Shown piece after piece: positions 25,072 to 35,118 of a stretch of DNA of 64,000 nucleotides. Position numbers and translations under genes: made by a program. Position 1 is the stretch's first letter. The number at the start of each line of letters is the position of its first letter. The DNA comes from Membranipora membranacea (Eukaryota; Bryozoa; Gymnolaemata; Cheilostomatida; Membraniporidae). The notes under the pieces were generated by a model that was not told where the DNA came from, ran no database searches, and saw only the letters and a list, made by a program, of their open reading frames with translations. The stretch covers positions 434,001 through 498,000 of the forward strand of contig OU612071.1 of the NCBI GenBank assembly GCA_914767715.1, in the 5' to 3' direction.

Positions 25072-26350
25072 TCAGACAAAATAGTCCATTAATACAGCTC
25101 TGACCTTTGAATCAGACTCAGAGTAAACGATAACATTAACCGGCGCTACGAGTCCTGTGGAAAATTTGAGCTCAAGGCGAATGTTTCCCTTCTTTATAAG
25201 GTGGTAGCAACTTGTATCTTCTAGGTCAGGTGAAATGTCAAATGCTAGTAGTGCGTATCCCTTGTTGTATTCACTCCTGGAAACATCTATTCCACTATCT
25301 GGGAAAGCTTTTCCAGTCGATTCCAAAAGTGTAAATTAGTTTCTTAAGGTAAGATCATTGGCAAAGTCAGATATTTCCGTTTACGTAAAGTGAGCAGTAT
25401 TTTAATCCAAAATGCTTAAAATTGAAGGGGTTTTTGTTGTATTTTCCTTCAAACGAGTCGGAATCAACGAGACCAATGACGATCCGTTTAAGAAGCTGTT
25501 CCGAGAACAGATTTTCTTCAGTAATGGATAGAGATCCTAATGGTACTGTGAGTGACTTCATCATAACACGGCGAATAGGATACAATGCGGGTTGAAGCTG
25601 TGTATCCATTATTTTGATATGTTTTTCTCTGATTCCTTTGTTTATAGAAACTTTTCTCACAAAGAAAGAAGCGTTAACTATTTTTATCTTGAATGTAGCA
25701 TCATCCGCTGCCATGAGCAGAAATAAATCTGTGTTTCTGACGAGTTTGAGTTTGAGTGTGACCCCATTGACAATATACCGATGTTGGTAAAAATTGTCAC
25801 TATGTGGTCTACCGATTACTTGAACAGTTTTACTCTCGGTAAAATGTCCTCTTCTTTGTACCAACCCGATGTTACCAGTTGCAATATTTTCCATTTGATT
25901 AGGTGTGTCTTTGGAGAACATAGCTATTGAAAGCTGTTTCTTATCTTCTTCTGATGTATAACTTAAGAGTGTCTCCAAAATTGATCGATAATGATAAAGG
26001 TTAGATGAGTCACTAATTAATGTATCATTTAAACTGACATCAATTTGTTTGAAAAGGGTTTTGCCTATAAGATTAATTGGGCCTACAACATCTTCCTCAG
26101 CTAAATCGGCCCCATCAGCCTTTGTGATTTTAAGTTCCAATAAAAGGTAACTATTTAAAAGATCAATATAATCACTTCCATTTCCGCTGACTTCAAACTT
26201 TACAGGGCCTCCGTCAGTAAGATTACCACGAGGTAGATATTCTGTGGTATAACCGTTTTCGATAGCGGCTTGTGTTGGAAGGTCATCGAAAAGTTGAAGT
26301 TCAGGTTTTGATGCTAAGCAGCTGTGCTCAAATATGAATGAATCCGACAT
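25072..26350 (-). pseudogene. MCP: Polinton major capsid protein (hexon-like, double jelly roll), broken
   Basis: The first 327 codons (26,350 to 25,367) match the F54H12.2-like family of invertebrate Polinton capsid proteins: an N-terminal SKPELQLFDDLPTQ, then LPRGNLTDGGPVKFEVSGNG and NLIGKTLFKQIDVSLND. The last part (25,326 to 25,072; GIDVSRSEYNKGYALLAFD, IRLELKFSTG) is the family's C-terminal jelly-roll end. Between them lie a frame change near 25,367 and an in-frame stop near 25,340. It would assemble as trimers into the icosahedral shell. Total about 430 codons, the usual size. Confidence 0.85.
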
Positions 26351-26675
26351 CTTGAAGTGAAAATATCTATCGATCTTTCACCTTTAGATGATTTTTTACT
26401 TCTGTTGGTTGATGAGCTCTTCCTCGTTCTTTTATTTCTTACTGCCTTAGATGATGACTTTTTTCTTTTTCTCTGATTGGTTGGTTTGTTTAAAGCAGAG
26501 CTCAGTAAGTCGGAGCCAGCCCGAGATAAATTTCTCACAGCGGATTGCTTTACATTTTTTCCTTCCAATCCCTCATTTAATATATTGAATTAATTGAATT
26601 AGTACAGGTAAACAAGATTTAAATAGACCACCAATCAGACTACCTATACCGTATCCCTTTTGATACACGCGCCCT
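26314..26675 (-). pseudogene. Polinton pVI/core-like minor virion protein, frame-broken
   Basis: Two parts. A glycine/hydrophobic N-terminal segment (RVYQKGYGIGSLIGGLFKS, about 26,672-26,585) is in one frame. A basic tail (ALNKPTNQRKRKKSSSKAVR..., 26,568-26,314) is in another. This amphipathic-then-basic plan, placed directly upstream of the capsid gene, is typical of the Polinton/adintovirus minor virion protein compared with adenovirus pVI/pX. A break near 26,575 and no intact start codon suggest loss of function. It overlaps the start of MCP by 37 bp. Confidence 0.65.
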
Positions 26676-26679
26676 CTAA

Positions 26680-27395
26680 ATACAGGTTATTGGTTATAAA
26701 GGTATATAGGTATAGGTGTAGGTATAGGTATATAGTGGATGTTTTGGTATTCTACGTATTGAGTTGTCCAATGCTTTTTGTTATTTACAGGGATGATTCT
26801 GAGCAAAGGATCTTCAACGCCACCAACACGAGTATTTTCCACAATATCTGAATACACATAGATGCTTTTTACCGGAAACATGTTTGGAAATCAATCAGCG
26901 TTTATGGTTAACAAAGCTTCTCGCTTAAAATCATATAGTGAGTATTCCCTTAATAAATCTCTTCCACCACGACTTATTCCTAACATATCCGCGAGTGTCT
27001 TATCTATGTCAAGTTTCAGCCCATGGGTTTTGAATGTGATGAAAACTTTCCCCGTTATACTACTAACGTCAAACTCTACATTTGGTGTTTCATTGTCATA
27101 TGCTGTTTTTAAGTCTCGGTTAATAGCCCTACAGAGTTCATTTGCATAATACTTGAAAATCAAAAGTAAAATTCTTTGGCAGCAGACTATTTTCAGAAAG
27201 CTTTATTCTGCCTTTTTGTAAGTTATACCAACTTTTTTCAAACTGCATCTCAATTAAACCAGCTTCCAACCCACCAGGTGAAAAAATGATGTCATCCGTA
27301 AATTGAACACTGTACGATGTCAGTGAATTTTCTGGATAGTGATCCATAGAGGCATTGCTTGGTAGTACGACCCTCATATTTACAAATGAAACCAT
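26680..27395 (-). pseudogene. Polinton penton (minor capsid) protein in three frames
   Basis: Start at 27,395: MRVVLPSNASMDHYPENSLT...GGLEAGLIEMQFEKSWYNL, the conserved beginning of Polinton penton proteins. It continues in a second frame (27,163-26,891: YANELCRAINRDLK...GRDLLREYSLYDF) and a third (26,881-26,687: FPVKSIYVYSDIVENTRVGG...LLRIIPVNN). The C-terminus dissolves into a (GGTATA)n-type microsatellite at about 26,696-26,740. Single jelly-roll vertex protein, clearly inactivated. Confidence 0.8.
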
Positions 27396-27409
27396 TATTA
27401 AGGAAGCTT

Positions 27410-27624
27410 AGTTTTTATACCCATCTAGATGGTCTTTTTCATTGACATATGAATTGAATGAGTCTGGGTACCCACTTCATTTGACTAAATATTGTGTTTT
27501 CCCGTTTTTGATTTGTTTACCTAAAATAGCTTCTATCTTGTATATGTCATTGCTTTTTGATACTTTTTGTAGTTCTTGCTCACACCACGTTCCTTTGAGA
27601 TCATCACCTGCTTGGTCTTGCAGC
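27410..27624 (-). pseudogene. INT: Integrase C-terminal chromodomain (severed 3' end of INT)
   Basis: The minus strand from about 27,624 reads QDQAGDDLKGTWCEQELQKV, then IYKIEAILGKQIKNGKTQYLVK, a stop, SGYPDSFNSYV. This is the linker and chromodomain that end Polinton integrases. It lies immediately inside the left end of the nested transposon, 6.6 kb from the rest of its gene (34,227-35,105). A TGA replaces the residue after YLVK, where the aromatic Trp of a chromodomain is expected. Confidence 0.85.
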
Positions 27625-27644
27625 TAATATATAGGCACTACAAA

Positions 27645-28543
27645 GGATTTTTTCAAAATGATCAGATCAACTCGAAAATGGCACCATTGGAAAGCTCTAG
27701 GTGTGAAATTTCCAAATATATTTTTAATTTTGCACTGAGAGCAATATGAGCCAAGCAAATCCAAAATCCAATTTCATTTTGGCAGTAAAAATTATCATCT
27801 GAAAATTACAATATTAGGCTCCAGGCAGAAGCAAAAAAGAGTGCAGTGTGACGTTGTGCAGTCATTGCGTAAGGTGATTCTGATGCGCAGGCACTGCTGT
27901 AGTAGCCTACTACTATAACAATTCTGCTTTATAAAGCATTGAAGGACATACCATTATGATTGTGATTATAGTTTCTATGATTATAATTGATTTATTTATA
28001 CCACACCACCTATACACACCAGCCAGATTGGGATCAGAGTAACACCTCTATAAATTTTGTGACGATATTTGAAAAATGAATATTGTCTTAGGCTAAAAAG
28101 CTTGTGACGCATTAGATTAAAGTCTGTCTCTTAATTTCTCTATATCAGAGGATACATTAACCTCTGTGAACCCGAGGGTTATTGAGAACTGGAACAATCA
28201 ACATTAAGAGCTCCTCCAGTAGGATCAGAGAATAAATTTATCTCCGAGTTATAGTTGCATGAATATGAAATTAAGAAATGTAAATTGATTGTCATTTTGA
28301 AGCTGCGTGCTGAAGGTAAGATTATCGTCACATCCTCTGAGTTTGTGTCTCTGTATGCAAGAATCTCCGAGCCATAACACTGGAGTGCAATGCAGAGGGG
28401 ATCTGGGTGGCAGTGTCAACCCACAGAGAGTAGTTAAATTAATTATGAAACAATTAGACCAAGGGTTACAAAAATAGAGTATTGGTTACAAAAATAGAAT
28501 ATGAATACAAAAATAGAAAATGAAATAAAAAAATATTAGTGAA
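27645..28543. other. Left subterminal region of the nested transposon, with SINE trace
   Basis: No ORF. A 29-bp block at 28,009-28,037 has its exact inverted copy at 29,090-29,118. A degenerate copy of the SINE seen at 7.9-8.06 kb lies at about 28,160-28,260 (GAGGGTTATTGAG, GAACAATCAACATT). Confidence 0.6.
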
Positions 28544-29160
28544 TCAATGCCCGGCCAATTGACTTTGAACATCTACAGCAGTGCATACAGCTTGCCTTAT
28601 GGAGAGGAAGAACCGGAACATCCCACGGTCATTAAGGTGGACGCCATCCCCGCTAATGTCTGTTAACTTGAGGGTATGGCGCCACAAAATAACGTGAGAT
28701 GCTCCAGCACATCTCTCCTCCAGCCTGGCATTGAACCGCTGTAGATGTTCAAAATAATTGGCCGGGACTTGATGATGCTTAATGAAAGACCCCTCCACGC
28801 GAACTATTTCAGTACAGAGTACGACCACAGGTGCCGCGTGGAGAAATCTTTCAAAAAGGGTATCTGCTACTCTCTCTGGATTGGCATTGCCACCCAGATC
28901 ATTCCCTCCACATTGCACTACAATCACATCCTGTCTGATTGCTGGCACCTATAACAGCAAAAATCCTTTTTAGTTCTAAAGAAAATATTTGTAAGACTTA
29001 CGTTGCAGTCGGTTATTTTTCAGTTTCATCATATTTATTAGAAGTCATTCCAGCAGTAACTTACTGGTATCCGGCCAGTCCTTGCCCCACTGATCCCAAT
29101 CTGGCTGGTGTGTATAGGTGTGGGCCACTCCCAGGTCGCTTTACCGTCCTTTAAAGGAAA
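28544..29160 (-). CDS. SGNH/GDSL-type hydrolase-like passenger gene (two exons seen)
   Basis: Main exon 28,544-28,948 (acceptor TTATAG): PAIRQDVIVVQCGGNDLGGN is the block III GxND motif and SGDGVHLNDRGMFRFF the block V DxxHxN motif of SGNH hydrolases, so both the catalytic Asp-His pair and the oxyanion Asn are present. A probable upstream exon, about 29,065-29,160, ends in a GTAAGT donor in phase 0, but I do not see the block I GDS serine in it. A further 5' exon or truncation is likely. SGNH domains also ride in some retro- and DNA transposons. Its role here is unknown. Confidence 0.65.
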
Positions 29161-29831
29161 ATTATTTGGTAATAAAGCGTCAAGTTTGAATATATACCAT
29201 AAAATCTCACAAGACTATCACAATTGTGTCGGAGAGTAAATATTAGCTTGAGTTTAGTTTAGCTAGTTGGTGGATGATTTAATGTCAGCTAGCACTTAAA
29301 TCTTTGTGAGCTAATTTGGTAGCGTATTATTAAAGTAAAGAGGGTGAGTCAATGTCAGCTTCCATTAAATTTAGCTATGTAACTTCTGCAAAAAAATTTA
29401 ATCCTCTTAGGTAGATGAATGGACGACTTACTGGTACTAAACTACAGCTAACTTACCCTGATATATCGCTCTAATCTTGATATGAATGAATGTCCAGTAA
29501 TTATGACGTGCTTCATTTTATCTAAAATGTAAAATTGATAGTTTGAGATTTCAAGGTATTTTCGTCAAGTGATAGAAAGAATTTTAAAAAAAAGTACCCG
29601 ACTGATTGCATGTCATCGAAGTCTAAGGCTTATGACATAAGTTTTCGACTTCAATGTCATGAAAAAATAACCAGCCCCAAGACACCTAGCTTTTTAAGCT
29701 TGATATCTCGGCCTCTGTCCCGACTGTTTGGTGTTAAATACAGTCGCTTTCTCTGATTGACAGTGTAACTCATCACAGCGTAAGTATTTAATGTCTTCTC
29801 TATATACAATGTTATAAAAAATAAAAATATT

Positions 29832-29922
29832 TACAATGTTATGTTACACTTATAATGTTATGTTACATTTATAATGTTATGTTACATTTATAATGTTATG
29901 TTCCATTTATAATGTTCTGTTA
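29832..29922. repeat. 21-bp tandem repeat (TATAATGTTATGTTACATT)
   Basis: About four copies with small changes, 300 bp downstream of the transposase ORF end. No function inferred. Confidence 0.75.
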
Positions 29923-30146
29923 ATACTAACTCAACAGCCTTTTACTAGCACACCACCGGATCCCCCGCATGGCATGGAAAGGCTGGAGTGTTTATACATG
30001 CATGCAGTTACAGTAAATGATAGAAATAAATATAAAAATAGAAGGCTGATGATGGTGGTTTGAGAGTTAAACAAATTCCAGGACCTGACTGCTGTAAACT
30101 CCTTAAGGGGAGGGTTCTTTTCCCTGGGGGAAGGGGGTACTTTTCT
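29923..30146. other. 3' flank of the transposase gene
   Basis: No ORF. G-rich stretch AAGGGGAGGG...CCTGGGGGAAGGGGG at about 30,105-30,140, just beyond the stop codon. Confidence 0.4.
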
Positions 30147-32849
30147 TTAAGGGGCGATTTCACAAAATATTACATCTCCTTCAACTACGTCAACAACAAA
30201 TCCAAGCAAATCAAATGTTATGTCATCGGCCTGATCAAATGATCCATCACTATCCCAATACGCAGCCTCAAACTGGATTTTTTTATTCTTCACAATTTTC
30301 TTTTCTACTTTATAATTCCATCTCTTAGCGTCTCCATTTTCCTCATTCCAAATCCAAACAAACTCTTCACCAGCTAAACAATGGGGGTCAGATACATACA
30401 TAAGGGCTCTATTTAGCTTTTCATCAGAAACATCTGGCCTAAGCTCCTTGACCTTACTACTAAATTTGGCAGCATCCTGAATACAGTCTTTAACTCCTCT
30501 AGTAAATTTATTTCTATTTGCATTACTGCGCTCCTGACTCTTTACATGCATTCGCCTTTGAATCTCTAAACAAACATCATGCTCTTGAACCTTTGACCTC
30601 TCTTTTAACTCTCTAGATAATTTAACAGCCAGCATTATATCAACATTTGAATTATCTAGGTAATCAGCAGTATTATTTATAGCAAACATAGTTTTAGAAG
30701 CGACATAAGAACTCGAAGCATTGGAGCACTTGCGCATTAGCCAATCAGTAAGTCCTAGAATACTCTCTGCAACAATGTTATCGGCGGGGGCACTACTAAC
30801 CTGCGCTCTATCTACATCACTCAACAATGTTAGCTCCCCGCCGACTAGATACCTGGATGCTTGCCTCTCTACAACTTTTAGAAATACCTCTGCTGCTCTT
30901 TTCGCTAGGTCAAGGCTAATCTCATCAGGGGTGCCAGATGCTAAAGAATCATGCACAAGATCATCGTTGGGGTTATCCAAATCAAAACAGTTGAACTTTC
31001 TATTCCATAATTTACTGGGGTCATCAATTAGCTCTCTTAGATTACGGACAACACATTGTAGGAGTCCACAGCAGTCCAGATTCACCATTTCTTTCTTCCT
31101 ATACATTGCCTTCATCCATGGCCCTGTCACAGTTTTACCAAGCAAGCCACCAACTTCAAGCTCCTTTACAATAATATCAGAATCCATATCGTTTATAATA
31201 CTAGTACGGTAATCTACACTTTTGACACAAAAATCTTTCAAAAACTCTCTGAGCTGGGATCTGAGATGAAATATACTACCACACAAATAAAAGAATATGT
31301 GAAATCTGTTACCTACATACCTTACTATTAGATTCTTGTCTAGTTTCCGCTCCGCAAAAAAGGCACTAAAAGTCGATGGATCTCCCTTCCCTTGTTTGAA
31401 CTTGAGTTTTGAAATAGTTTGAACTAACCTTACAACATATGCTTCTTTACCAAATAGGGTACCTTTATAAGACTTCTCCTCCTCAAAATCCTTACATAAC
31501 TTTCTGAAACCAATTGCCAAACTATCGATGGGATGAACATTACAATGAAGCTCTGAAATACTATGACCCAAATAATCCTCTAGCTTTCTTATTACTGCAT
31601 GATTGACAATAGCTCTATCGCTGATTGTTGAGGTGATTTTACTTTTAATCTGAGACACAACTTGACTAACATCTATTTTATGAAGCTTACCGTAGACACT
31701 AGCAGATTCTTCAATAGCATATTTAATGTGATTCATGTAATCATCTGCTGTACCTGAAGCCAACTGGCCGACATCGAGCAAAAAGGACTTTCCATTAGCA
31801 TTAATATGTACCTCATTTATGTGTTTCTCATTGATTGAAGTTGCATCCCATCCTAAATTCACATGCTCTGACTCAAGAATAACACTAACAGCCTGCTCCA
31901 TTGCAATACACCTCATCTCATTACTCATATAACAAACAGTTGACACACTAGGAAGAGAGGTAGGAGCAACCTCACACAAGTTTTCACAAACAAACTGAAC
32001 AACACTACTAATATGACACACAGGCACCTGTTTACGGCTACAATAGTATACCGTTTTCCTAAGACTTTCATTGTACTTGCCTCCGGGGAGCGTTGTCTCG
32101 ACCCGCGTGATTGCCTTCTTCAAATCCTCCAAATCCTCATCTAACTTACTAATCTCGTGATCATAGGACTTTAAACTCGCACTTAACTTTTTAACTTTAG
32201 CCTGTGACTGAGAGAGGGACTGATCAGATTTTCTTTTTAGCACTACTTTACTTTCATGAACTCTAGCTGTTTTTTTAACCACACAATTTTTCATTTTTTT
32301 AATTTCCTCTTTAGCTGACTCAAACTGTTTCTTTAGCCTGTCCTTAGATTTTTTAACATTGAAGTATTTGCATTGCCAGGATCTATATTTTGTTGTTGTC
32401 ACGTTTAGCTTAGTTTCAAGTTCTCCCAAATTCTTGACCAATTTAGCATTTTCAGTTTCCAAATCTATGACCTGTTTTGTTAGACTAGATATTTTTACTT
32501 GCTCCCTTCTTTGATCACGAGATGAAACCGAATCGACTACACTAGAACAGCTACTACTAGAACTAGCGGAACTACTACAATATCTGGAAGAAAGGAACTC
32601 AATTAAAACTTTTTTACCGTTGGCTCTCTGTCTACTCTTATTTAAGCGCTGATAAGTTTTGAACAAAACTCTAAGATCACTAATATTTTTACTATAAGTA
32701 ACATTTATACTACTAAGAGCCTCATGAGCACCTTGATAACTTTGGTGTTTAACTAAGTAAACAGCATGTCCATTACATACATGATCTACACTACTATTAG
32801 AATCTACTTTATACATATCAACTAATTCGTCAGCTGTGATACGAGACAT
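30147..32849 (-). CDS. 900-aa transposase-like protein, intact, unassigned family
   Basis: One uninterrupted 900-codon ORF. Residues 1-110 are partly helical with a Ser-rich stretch (90-110). About 115-250 is a basic coiled coil. Then come a Cys/His-bearing core, LGWDATSINEKHINEVHI (D335), STISDRAIVNHAV (D411), LHCNVHPIDSLA (C436/H439) and NIVAESILGLTDWLMRK (E695). The spacing fits an RNase-H-fold DDE transposase with a long insertion, reminiscent of hAT/KDZ layouts, but I cannot match it to a named superfamily. It is the largest ORF of the nested TIR element and, unlike the Polinton ORFs around it, has no lesion, so the insertion looks recent. An alternative is a passenger gene with the true transposase elsewhere. 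Confidence 0.75.
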   Translation of the reverse strand: MSRITADELVDMYKVDSNSSVDHVCNGHAVYLVKHQSYQGAHEALSSINVTYSKNISDLRVLFKTYQRLNKSRQRANGKKVLIEFLSSRYCSSSASSSSSCSSVVDSVSSRDQRREQVKISSLTKQVIDLETENAKLVKNLGELETKLNVTTTKYRSWQCKYFNVKKSKDRLKKQFESAKEEIKKMKNCVVKKTARVHESKVVLKRKSDQSLSQSQAKVKKLSASLKSYDHEISKLDEDLEDLKKAITRVETTLPGGKYNESLRKTVYYCSRKQVPVCHISSVVQFVCENLCEVAPTSLPSVSTVCYMSNEMRCIAMEQAVSVILESEHVNLGWDATSINEKHINEVHINANGKSFLLDVGQLASGTADDYMNHIKYAIEESASVYGKLHKIDVSQVVSQIKSKITSTISDRAIVNHAVIRKLEDYLGHSISELHCNVHPIDSLAIGFRKLCKDFEEEKSYKGTLFGKEAYVVRLVQTISKLKFKQGKGDPSTFSAFFAERKLDKNLIVRYVGNRFHIFFYLCGSIFHLRSQLREFLKDFCVKSVDYRTSIINDMDSDIIVKELEVGGLLGKTVTGPWMKAMYRKKEMVNLDCCGLLQCVVRNLRELIDDPSKLWNRKFNCFDLDNPNDDLVHDSLASGTPDEISLDLAKRAAEVFLKVVERQASRYLVGGELTLLSDVDRAQVSSAPADNIVAESILGLTDWLMRKCSNASSSYVASKTMFAINNTADYLDNSNVDIMLAVKLSRELKERSKVQEHDVCLEIQRRMHVKSQERSNANRNKFTRGVKDCIQDAAKFSSKVKELRPDVSDEKLNRALMYVSDPHCLAGEEFVWIWNEENGDAKRWNYKVEKKIVKNKKIQFEAAYWDSDGSFDQADDITFDLLGFVVDVVEGDVIFCEIAP

Positions 32850-33282
32850 ATTACGCTGTGATGGGTGTTACTGTCCAAATAAACAAAGTCTCAACTCAAA
32901 CAAGAACACCAACAAAGACCAACGCACAACCAAGCAGTAACAAGCAGGCTCGCAAAACAGTGCGATAAAGATAGACTAAATAAATGCTGAGATAAACAGT
33001 AGCTGTGTTTGATAGCAGTATTGACAACTGAGTGATAGCTTAGTGGAATTGACCCAATAAGATATGACCTGGGGAGAACGCTTGCACGTAAAATTATTAT
33101 CTGAAAAAGACCACCAAGAAATCCCATTTTTAAACTGTCCCTCAAATGATGTTAGTTGGCAGGGCAGTTAAAACACAGCCTAGCCAAGATCCCATCCTAT
33201 AACAATCATTACTCCCTGTTCCCCCCTCTAGACATATGATGTCATATGCCTAAATACAGCATTACAAATCCCAAGCTGTGTA

Positions 33283-33465
33283 ACAAACAGTCTCAGACTG
33301 TTTGTAACTCAGCTGAGTCTGTTCTCAGCTCAGTCTCACTCAGCTTAGCGAGACTCAGCTCATTGAGACACAATCACTGAGTCAGCTGTGTCTCACTCAG
33401 CTGAGTCACTCTCACTTAGCTCAGTCTCACTCAGCTGAGTCTCACTCAGCTGAGTGTCTGAGAGA
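33283..33465. repeat. Palindromic CTCAGCTGAGT array upstream of the transposase
   Basis: Starts with a perfect 11+1+11 inverted repeat (ACAAACAGTCT-c-AGACTGTTTGT, 33,283-33,305). About a dozen CTCACTCAGCTGAGT-like units follow, each itself a palindrome around CAGCTG (E-box core), to about 33,460. It sits about 430-610 bp upstream of the transposase ATG. It may be a transposase or transcription-factor binding array, by inference. Confidence 0.75.
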
Positions 33466-34198
33466 TAGGCCTACTATTTGTTTTTTTGTATTTAAATATT
33501 ATTAATCAAGTATGTATACATGACCCATGCTATGGCAATACATGAATCAATATCTGATGATGATTCATTTGATTGGCATTCACGGTTCACAATGCACTAT
33601 TTAATCCCTAAACTATATAGCTATAATTATGTTAAGTGAGATAAAAGGTATCGGTCAATAAAAATCCATCAGCATCAACAACACAAACTTTATCTTAAGC
33701 CAAAGTGAAACTACTACTCATGCATCATTTGTTTACAAAAATGGACCAATCAGATCACAGCAGTGGCCATGCTGAATTTTTCTTGAAAAAATCTGTGTTG
33801 ATGAAACATGGAATTTTAAAACAAAGATTGCAAGCAGTTCCATATAGCTACATGACAATTCATACACATCAACAGAATCAGAAACCTTTGATCTTATCAG
33901 ATAATGGTTAGTGAAGAATGCATATTCAGTTTTATTATGAAAATTTGTGCAATAATTTGAGACCAAAGTTTAGACATGCTTACCTTTGTTTTGCGTGAAG
34001 TGTTCGGACTTTTCCGTGATTGCGCAAGGTGCGCACGGATGTTTTCTATTTCCTGTCAAAATCTCAAGTCTCTGGGAGGAATAGAAACTGAGATATCTGG
34101 GTTTAAAAAACTTGTGTTTTCGAAAATCTGCGCAGTTTTTAGGCCCTGTCGAGAGTATAAGAATTTGATGACACTTTTTCAAAACGGAAGTTGGTGCA
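33466..34198. other. Right subterminal region of the nested transposon
   Basis: Short ORFs only (for example 33,705-33,911 plus), with no motif. It ends at the inverted TIR. Confidence 0.5.
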
Positions 34199-34226
34199 TT
34201 TGTAGTGCCTATAATATACAGGAGGA

Positions 34227-35105
34227 TCATACAAATATTTCATCGCTCCATATTGGTAAGTATCCTTTTTTAAATACGGTACTGTACTTTGAGATTCTTA
34301 CCATGTCACCGACCACAAACTTAAACATAGTCGTTGCTGTGTCAGCTTCAAGAGGATAAAGTCTATTCCATACATCCTCTTGATTTTCACGGCTTACATC
34401 TGATGGCCGCATGTAAATAGCAGAGTGATAACTATTATCGTATCAGGTAATCAAGTCTTGAAGAATATCTATCCATCTATATTCTCCGGTATAGGTGAAA
34501 TATCAAAACATTGAACTTTTGATTGTTTTTTGTAATCTTTCAACTGTTGCTGCTTTTGTTTCTTGATTTTCAATGCTGTAGATCTTGATATTTTGACTAT
34601 CCAAGAAAGCTTGAAAGTCTTTGTTAAAAAATTCCTTTCCTTTATCAGTTTGCAGATAAAGACATTTTCTATTGTCCTGATCAAAAATAGACTGGAACGC
34701 TGTGATCATCTCTTTGCCAGTTTTTGTCTTGAGAGGTCTCACCCAGGCAAATTTAGAAAATACATCTATGCAAAATAAAATATATCTATGGCCCTCATTA
34801 TCTTTGGTAAACTGTACCAAATCGGTTAAATCAGCTTGAAAACAACTATCAATTCCACTGACAATAAATTTTCGCCTTTGAAAGTTCCTTGAGACTGGTC
34901 GGTGAAGAGTGTATGTGTCTTTACTACTTAACCATTTATCAATTTTTGGAGTTGATATTGTCTTTACTTGACTTTTGAGCTTTAGTTTTCCACCAAAACT
35001 TCCAGCATTCTTAGGTGTAAAATAAGATTTATTTAACACTTCTTCGGTTTTTGATATTGTTTGTTGAGTGTTAGAGGATTTTTTTTTCTTTTTGGGAACC
35101 TTCAT
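34227..35105 (-). pseudogene. INT: Polinton integrase: catalytic core and SH3-like domain, with stops
   Basis: rve-superfamily integrase that inserts the element. From MKVPKKKKK at 35,105: FTPKNAGSFGGK, then the DDE core with D92 (CFQADLTDL), D154 (LQTDKGKEF) and E189 (AATVER). After a TGA at 34,503-34,505 and another about 60 bases on, the same frame continues with GEYRWIDILQDLIT and the C-terminal RPSDVSRENQEDVWNRLYP...FVVGDMVRISKY domain to 34,227. Beyond that it is cut by the nested transposon. The chromodomain lies at 27,410-27,624. All three acidic residues are present, but the gene is dead. Confidence 0.9.
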
Positions 35106-35118
35106 ATTACCCTATACT

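Larger units (their letters stand above)
27632..34211. mobile_element. Nested 6.58-kb DNA transposon inserted in the Polinton integrase
   Basis: Perfect 13-bp terminal inverted repeats TAGGCACTACAAA (27,632-27,644; inverted at 34,199-34,211) flanked by perfect 7-bp duplications TAATATA (27,625-27,631; 34,212-34,218). Integrase coding sequence abuts both ends: ...GAT CCT CCT GTA TAT on the core side and the chromodomain linker on the other. It carries a 900-aa transposase-like ORF and an SGNH-type ORF, both on the minus strand. TAGG ends recall some hAT termini, but hAT duplications are 8 bp. The superfamily is unassigned. Confidence 0.92.

Noticed and set aside
29832-29922. CRISPR-like regular repeat
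   Set aside because: Head-to-tail 21-bp tandem repeat without spacers, in an animal genome.
30721-31212. 163-aa plus-strand ORF
   Set aside because: Antisense shadow of the 900-aa transposase-like ORF; low-complexity Ser/Leu product with no motif.
33970-34359. Overlapping 86-aa (-) and 127-aa (+) ORFs
   Set aside because: They cross the nested-transposon end and the integrase fragment, and neither has conserved residues.
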